From Akebia trifoliata (lineage: Eukaryota > Streptophyta > Magnoliopsida > Ranunculales > Lardizabalaceae), in contig CM030704.1 of NCBI GenBank assembly GCA_017979445.1, positions 10,709,658 through 10,773,657 of the forward strand: a DNA stretch of 64,000 nt, in the 5' to 3' direction. The notes under the pieces are model-generated. The model ran no database searches, was not told where the DNA came from, and was given only the letters and a program-made list of their open reading frames with translations. The position numbers and the translations under genes are program-made. Below, one piece after another: positions 57,308 to 64,000 of the stretch; position 1 is the first letter of the stretch; the number at the start of each line of letters is the position of its first letter.

Positions 57308-57871
57308 TTGTTTTCGATGATTCGTCAAAATCCATACATAAAACTCAGCAGAACATGAAATTAAAAAAAAAAAAAAAAAACTAATTAAGGGTTTGTGATT
57401 TCTTATCTTAGGATTTCTTCTATCGAGCTCTCCGTTTCTTTGCAAAGAGAGAGAGAGAGATGAGGAAGACCGTGACCTTCGTTTACAGTAAAGAAACGAA
57501 GTAAGATCTGATCCTTCCTTGAAGAAGGAAGAAGACGAGGAAGGAAAGAAGATGAAGTCAGATTTGATCTTTGATCTCTATCGAAGAGGAAGACCCGAAA
57601 AAGAAACAGAGAGAGATCGAGGAAGATGAGATGAGGAATCTGTAGAAAATGGCTTCGAACGCAGAGGTTAGAGCGAAGAAGACAAAGTTGAGATGAGGAG
57701 CTGAACTCGAATTATTTGTTTACGGGGAGTTAGTTGCAAATAACGAAATTTCATTTGTAAACAATCGTTTGTAAAGTTAAAACAATCTGAACAGTAGATC
57801 TGTCGTTAATCGGACGGTTTAATTCGTGTGTCGCGATGAGGGTCGTAATGGGGGTCGTAGGAACGCGACCC
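57308..57871 (-). repeat. Right TIR of element E
   Basis: Inverse of 52903-53468, ~95% identical by eye, with a poly-A run at ~57364 matching the poly-T at ~53395. Confidence 0.88.
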
Positions 57872-57890
57872 ATATATATATACCCTACAT

Positions 57891-59379
57891 GGGTCGCGTT
57901 CCCCTGCCAAAATCCTAGACAACATTCTGTACAAAAGATCTCAACCGTCGGATTCTAGTAAATCGGACGGCTACAAGCTTTCTCTACAGTTGTAAAGCAC
58001 AAGTTACATGTTTTGCAAAAAAATTTGTACTATTTATAAAAAAATTTATCGAAATTACAATGACCCCCTCCCCAGATAGAATTTTACTTTCAAAATAAAT
58101 AAAAGACTCTCTCTCTCTTACTTTGATCAATCTTCTTCCTTCCCCACCAAACCAGCACCCCTCCATTACCGAAACAGCAAACCTCCACTGATGAATCAGT
58201 CACGAATCAAAACACCCATAAACTTTGTCCCTCTCTCTCGTACTCCTCTCTTCAAATCGAACAAATCCTAACTCTTCTTCACCCTATCTTTTCACGAACT
58301 CGTCCTCTTCTCTGTGATTTCAATCTCAAAGGATGAGTTCTCCGACGAATATCTCTCTCGGTCAATTATCTATCTCATTCTTAGGTCCTAATCATTTTCC
58401 CTCTCTCAGTCGACCACAAGTGAACCCTAACTCATCCCATATGCAACTACAACCACAGAGATCTTCACCGAACCCTATTCATCATTGAAAGTTCCATCGA
58501 AAGGCTTCATTGAAATTTGAAGCTTGAACGAACCAGCATTCTTTACTGGGTTTAGTATGTAGTTTCCAAACCAATTTTATCTAAGTAAAACAATTACACA
58601 TCACAGGAATTACACAGTAATAAGGGCGATTAATTTTAAGAAAGGTGATTCTTCAACAATGGCCTATTTTGAAAAAAAAACAAAAAACAATTCATCATCC
58701 AAACCAATATTGGTTTTGAAACCATCAACCAAACCAATATTGATAGTAGAATTTAGTTTACTAGTTAAAGTACTCTTAAAGCAAATCTTTTGTCTTGGTT
58801 AGCAAGCACCGCATATGCTACTTAATAACCTAAAGATGCAAATGGCATGTAGTCTATATCACTTAAGCCACACCACTTTAAAAAATTTAAGTGGGTTATT
58901 AAATAGAAAAATCACAAATAAAAATTCAAAAAAGTAATCTTGGCGAGAAGTTGTTGGCGAAAGGATATTTTTTCTGACTACTTTATATTATGGGTTAGGG
59001 GAAAACTTGCTACCTTTAGAGGAGTATGAGAGAGAGGGAGAGAGTTTCATGGGTATTTTGATTCATGACTAATTCATCAAGGGAGACTTGCTGTTTCGAT
59101 AACGGAAGGGTGTTGGTTCGGTGGAGAAGGAAGAAGATAGAGCAGAGTAAGAGAGAGAGACTCTCTCTTATTTATTTTGAAAGTAAAATTCTATTGGAGG
59201 AGGGAGGTTATTGTAATTTCGATAAACTTATTTATAAATAAGATAAATTGTATGCACAACATGTGACTCATGCTTTACAACTGTAAAGAAAGGTTGTAGC
59301 CGTCTGATCTACTAGAATCCAATGGTTGGGATCCTTTGTATAAGATGTTGTCTAGGATTTTGTCAACAGAACGCTACCC
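57891..59379. mobile_element. TIR-type element G (1,489 bp), second copy of the F family
   Basis: Left end GGGTCGCGTTCCCC, right end (inverse) GGGTAGCGTTCTG. The interior follows element F nearly base for base (for example the CCAAACCAATATTGGTTTTG palindromic region near 58700 and 51780). TIRs ~350 bp. It is separated from E by only 19 TA-rich bases, and its right flank is CATACATG, not a TA run. Confidence 0.85.
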
Positions 59380-60061
59380 ATACATGTTATTTGTTCCTTG
59401 AAAAAAAAAAAAAATTTTATAAATGTTCCTCGAAATATTTATACTTGATTTTTTTCTTAAATTATTAAAATAATGGAACTATAGGTCCTTTCTTTCTTTC
59501 TTTCTTTTTATTATAAAGGATTATTATTTCTTGCCCAATATCTATATCTTAGTATATCTAAAAATTAAGAAAAATAAAATAAAAATTCAATTAAATAATA
59601 ATCAATGGGATCTAGTATTTCTATATTTCCATATAGTATCTTTTAGAATATTGATTATAATACGAATAATTAGAATATTTTCTTCTAATATGCCCAAACT
59701 ATTCGTCTTCCATTGATTCGATCGTTTCGACAGAGCTTGGGATCCATATTGGAAATAATCAGAAAGGCAAAATTATTAAAAAAATAATATATAATTTTAA
59801 AATGATTAAAATAAAATATTATTTTATAATTATTAAAATAATTATTATTATTGAGAAATTATCAAAAAAAAAAGTAATAAATGGGCATCCAATTGTCGAT
59901 TTTCAAGTGGAACGAACATGAAAATCGATTGTCCAACCATTGATTTTCAAGTGCCATTAAAAACCTACAATCCAACCACCAATTTTCAACTGAGCCTTGA
60001 AAACCAACAGTTGGATTGTCGATTTTTACTATAACGGTCACATTTAAAAAAAAAAAATCTT
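59380..60061. other. AT-rich spacer with (CTTT)n
   Basis: Contains poly-A (59401), a CTTT run (~59488-59508) and, at 59885-60035, several diverged CCAACCATTGATTTTCAA-like words in both orientations. No gene seen. Confidence 0.5.
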
Positions 60062-61630
60062 TGAAGATACCCCATTTTTGCACTCGCCTGATTAATCAAC
60101 TCGTCAACCAGATTGCGACAGTTCCCAACGTTGGACGATATTCCAATGCTTTATTTTGTTGCTATATATGTTTTAGAAATTCAGATGAGATATCTCAAAT
60201 AAATAAAATTATAGAAATCACATTACGATAGGAAAATATGACCCCCAAAACATAAAAATCATCATTTTCAGACAAAAAGAAGCTTTACGATAAAAATCAC
60301 CAAAAATGATCAAATTACCAAAACACCCCTAACATCAAAACATTCCTAGATCCCACATTATGCTTAGGAAAACCCTTTCGAACACATAAAATAATAAATT
60401 GAAATCAAATAAACCATTCCACCAATTTTTACCAAGTTTGACAAAATTACGAAAATGCCCCTTATAAGGTTCACAATCATTTTTTACCAAAAAATTCATA
60501 AGTGATACAAATCGATATTCCCATCGAATTCCTTACGAAAAATCGATTTCAAAACATACCAGAACATCAAAAAATGACTTGAAATACAAAAGTTCTCTTC
60601 AAGGGCAAAACGATAATGTTCAATTTTAAAAATTTTAATTTCAAAATTAATAATTAAAATATTAATTAATGTAAAGTGAAACCTAATAAAATTAAATTAA
60701 AATTTTGAACGAAGAAAATCAATCAATCAAGCCCTCAGGCAAAATTTGAGGTGGTTGCCCACTTATTTAAGTTGTGCCCCCTTGATATTTATTAAAAGAC
60801 CCTTCCATCTAGGGGTCCAAATAATTAAAGATATAATTAGGGGGGTTTTCCAAAAAACTTAAAAATATATTCTTTCATTGTATTTAATATTCAAAATCCT
60901 AATTCAAAAATCCTAATAAAACCCTAATTCATTTTATTCTAAAAGACATAATCCAACACCAACTCTACCAAAAAAAACTCTATAAATATAGAGCCTCCAC
61001 AACCTAATTTCGTAGGATAAAAGAAAACCCTAAGAAAAGTAGGTCAAAAAGTCCCCTAGCCTTCCTCAAACCCTAATTTTGAAGTCCTAACCTTTTACCT
61101 ATCATCCAAACCCTAGTTTCTGTTAAAAAACTCTCAGAAATCCTCCAAAAAATACCCAGAAACCCTTCAAAAATACCTAGAAATCTATCAAAAAAATTAG
61201 GAAACACTCAGATCTAAGAAGAAGTTACTTCATCTTGGAGATCCGAAACGGATCCATTGAAGGAGACAAAGCAAGAAATCTCATACGAAGAGTCTTCCGC
61301 CAGCTCTGAGGGAACAAATCGTTGCGATCATCTAGGTATACATTTTATTTTTTATTTTATTTTATTTATTTATTTTAGGTATTTTAGCAATGTAATCTTT
61401 TTTGGGGAAATAGTAGAGACCGGCGTTTGTCGAGGGGGGGGTTGGTGCCTGACACTTTCTAACCCCGTAACGTGATCCCCTGACCATAGTTTCTTTTTAT
61501 TCGTAGATTAATTATTTTTATCTATTTAAAGTCAATGCTCGGTTCCTAGACCATAATAACTAGGTGGTGACTCCCAAACCTCAAAAGTCAAAAATGGATC
61601 CACATACCTTGCGGATCGAAGGCGCTTTCA
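60062..61630 (+). repeat. LTR (1,569 bp) of the 29526-30905 family
   Basis: Starts TGAAGATACCCC, ends GGCGCTTTCA, and matches the solo LTR throughout, with an extra ~200 bp around 60690-60900. A TATAAATATAGAG box lies at ~60981. It is followed at once by a PBS, so it is a 5' LTR in plus orientation. Confidence 0.8.
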
Positions 61631-61631
61631 G

Positions 61632-61649
61632 TGGCGACTCCACTGGGGA
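61632..61649 (+). other. Primer-binding site
   Basis: TGGCGACTCCACTGGGGA one base after the LTR end; this form is common in plant gypsy elements. tRNA not assigned. Confidence 0.65.
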
Positions 61650-62093
61650 TAATTGAGGATCAGACTTGAAAAGCCCCAAGTATGGGAAGCATTGCCAGAA
61701 CAACCTAATTTTTTTATTTTATTTTTAGTTGTTTGTTTCTTTATTTATTTTTATTTTTTTATCATTCTTTTTGCTCGATTATTGATTACTTGTTTAAAAT
61801 ATTTTGTTTTGGCACATTCTTTCTATGATTCAATCTAGGGTCATTTTAGGATGACTCTAAACAATGAAATATTCAAATTGACATATGAATTGAGGATGGA
61901 ATAATGATGGTTGGGATGAGGAGCCATAGGCTTTTAAAAGATTTTTTTTTTTTGATGAAATTTTTTTTTAGCACGTTAATATGCATGAGTGATAAGTTGT
62001 AAAAATAAATTATTTGAGTGATGCACTAAGAAATAAAAAAAATCGTATTTTTTAATGTTGTTCGTGATAAGGAAAGAACTCCAAATATATATA

Positions 62094-62179
<86 letters not shown>

Positions 62180-62577
62180 CGTGATGTGCCATTAGTAGAA
62201 AACGTTTTTTTACTATTTCTATCTTCTTCTCCAATGGAAGAAAGAAGGAACAGCCAGAGAGGGATGCCTCATCCCTCTCTCTCCTTTCTCTCCATTTCTC
62301 TCTCACTCTCACTCTTTCTCTCGATCTATTAATCTTGAATTATTCTTTAGAAAAAAAACTTGGTTGAATGATTTAAACACCTAATATCACAATTTTATTT
62401 CGGTCTCGACGATTTTCTTGAATCAAGTTCTCGAGATAATCATCAAGCAATCGTTCGGATGTGATTTGAAGAAGCTTTCCAATACAAAGATCTCTTTTTG
62501 ACGAAAGGATAGCGCAAGAGAAATCCAAGTCATAAAGATTCGAACTTTGCATTAATTCTTGAGCTTTTGTTGAAAAT
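61650..62577 (+). mobile_element. Short internal region after the LTR, non-coding
   Basis: About 0.93 kb between the PBS and the next LTR start. It has no gag or pol domain and contains a 92-base TA tract and a CT-rich stretch (62260-62330). Either a non-autonomous element or a deleted one. Confidence 0.45.
62084..62175. repeat. (TA)n microsatellite, ~92 bp
   Basis: TA run with one CT interruption at ~62095. The longest in the window; no element end of the GGGTNGCGTTC type beside it. Confidence 0.95.
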
Positions 62578-62740
62578 TGCTATAAACACCTCATTTTTGC
62601 ACTTGCCTGATTAATCAACTCGTCAACCCGATTACGACGGTTCCCAATGATGGATGGTTATTCCAAAGCTGTGTTTGTTACCAGATATGTTTCAAAAATT
62701 CGGATGAGGTATCTCAAACTAACAAAACTGTAGAAACCAC
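62578..62740 (+). repeat. Truncated LTR start (163 bp) interrupted by another LTR
   Basis: TGCTATAAACACCTCATTTTTGC onward matches the first ~163 bases of the LTR at 60062, then stops at GAAACCAC where the next LTR begins. The family normally continues ACACTACGCTAGG-like here. Confidence 0.75.
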
Positions 62741-64000
62741 TGTAGACACCCCATTTTTGCACTCTCCTAATTTATCAACTCGTCAACCCGATCGTAACGG
62801 TTCCCAATGATGGATGTTCATTTCAATGCTTTATTTTGTTACCAGATATGTTTCAGAAATCCGGATGAGGAATCTCGAATTGACAAAACTTAGAAATCAC
62901 ACTACGCTAGAAAAATACGATCCCAGAAACATAAAAATCATCATCTTGCAAACCAAAAAGAAGCTTCACGATAAAAATCACTAAAAATGACCAAATTATC
63001 AAAATAACCCTAGAACCCACGTTACGCTTAGGAAAACTCATTCAAACACATAAAACAATAAATCAAAACTAAATAAATAACTTCGCCAATTTTACAAAAT
63101 TTGACAAAATTACGAAAATACCCCTCATAAAATTATCAACCATTTTACACAAAAAATTTTATAAATGACAAAAACCAACATTCCCATTGAATTTCCTACG
63201 AAAAATTGATTCCAAAACATCCTAGAACATTGAAAAATGACTTAAAACGTAAAAAATCCTCTCCGAGGGTAAAACGGTAATTTTACAACTTTAATAATTA
63301 AAATTTTCAAAATTAATAAATAAATCATTAAAAAATGTAAAGTGAAATATTAAAATCAATCAACTAAGACCAAAGTCAAGTAAGGCTAAAGTCAAAACAT
63401 TAAAGTCAACCAAGAAAGAATAAAGTCAAAGTATTAAAGTCAATCACATAAAACTAAAGTCAAAACCCTAAATAAAAACACTAATCAAGTCAATCTCATA
63501 TGACTAAAATTCAAAACCCTAAATCAAAATCCTAATCTAAACTAATCAAGTCAATCTCATAAGACTAAAAGTCAAAATCCTAAATTAAAACCCTAAAGAC
63601 TAAGTCCATCTCATGAGACCAAAGTCTAAACCCTAATTGAAACCCTAATCAAACCCTAATCCTCCTAAAAAACTTTATAAATAGGAGCCTCCACACCCTA
63701 TTTTCGTATTAAAGAAAAAGTCCTATTAAAAGTAGGTGAAGAAGCCTCAACAACCTTTCCAAAACCCTAATTTTGGAGTCCCAACTCCTTACCTAACACC
63801 CCTACTTCGATTTCAGCCTGAAAAACACCTAGGAACCTCTCAAAAACACCCCAAAAATCCACAATAAATTCGAAGCACTCAGATCCAAGAAGGAGATACC
63901 TTACCTCGGAGATCAGAAATCATATCCGGAGATATAACGAAGTAAGGAGTACGGTACAAGGAGCCGTTTTCACCAGATCTGAGGGAATAGCACCTTTGCA
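62741..64000 (+). repeat. LTR of the same family, running off the window
   Basis: Starts TGTAGACACCCC and matches 60062-61310 and 29526-30600, with a TATAAATAGGAGCC box at ~63677. The end lies beyond 64000. Confidence 0.82.

Larger units (their letters stand above)
52903..57871. mobile_element. Pack-type TIR element E (4,969 bp) carrying host gene fragments
   Basis: Both ends read GGGTCGCGTTCC inward. Inverted repeats of ~565 bp (52903-53468 and 57308-57871) are near-identical; the left one has an extra tandem copy of a 24-base CTCTAACCTCTGCG-type unit at ~53104. TA-rich tracts flank it. Between the TIRs, on the minus strand, lie a lectin receptor-kinase fragment (54147-53560) and a hexokinase fragment with an intron (55823-55401), both broken. 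No transposase is recognisable, so it needs one in trans. Long TIRs plus gene capture are typical of Pack-MULE elements; assignment to Mutator is inference because the TA flanks hide any target duplication. Confidence 0.85.

Noticed and set aside
59520..59760. Plastid-derived insertion suggested by composition
   Set aside because: The sequence feels like plastid intergenic DNA but I could match no plastid gene, so it is not claimed.
62052..62312. 86-codon ORF through the long TA repeat
   Set aside because: It is mostly translated TA repeat (alternating Ile-Tyr).

Overview
This window is nuclear DNA of a flowering plant, most likely a eudicot. It is AT-rich, with one spliced housekeeping gene and dense, nested transposable elements (Ty3/gypsy LTR retrotransposons, a LINE, and terminal-inverted-repeat DNA elements). 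I cannot name the species from the sequence.

The only host gene I can support is deoxyhypusine synthase (DHS) on the minus strand, 49827 down to 32129. Seven exons join in frame to a 370-residue protein with the catalytic lysine present. Its second intron is 13,020 bp and holds a decayed chromovirus-like gypsy element, a 0.8 kb inverted-repeat element and three tandem copies of a ~1.325 kb LTR-like unit. DHS makes deoxyhypusine on eIF5A.

Layout: (1) 1-5474, a short Athila-like element whose 5' LTR runs off the left edge, with PBS, gag remnants, pol deleted and a 3' LTR. (2) 5475-11650, an oppositely oriented Athila-like element (gag, protease, RT/RNase H, all broken) with a plus-oriented LTR-like insert at about 8955-10068. 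(3) 11650-16640, AT-rich DNA without a recognisable gene. (4) 16640-28190, a LINE split by a complete 10.4 kb Tat-lineage gypsy element (17266-27679, CTCAC target duplication). This element has two RNase H domains, decayed integrase, a minisatellite and a plus-strand (antisense) accessory ORF remnant. (5) 29526-30905, a solo LTR with CCTTG duplication. (6) 30970-31720, two small TIR elements in TA microsatellites. (7) 32129-49827, DHS. (8) 49948-59379, five TIR elements laid end to end, separated only by short, mostly TA-repeat tracts, starting 120 bp upstream of the DHS start codon. (9) 60062-64000, LTRs of the solo-LTR family, one apparently inserted into another.

The most unusual content is the family of elements in (6) and (8). 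They differ in size (0.33 to 5 kb) and interior, but most share an outer end close to GGGTNGCGTTC and sit inside (TA)n. The largest, 52903-57871, has ~565 bp inverted repeats and carries broken pieces of two unrelated host genes: a G-type lectin receptor kinase ectodomain and the C-terminal part of a hexokinase. It is therefore a Pack-type gene-capturing element.
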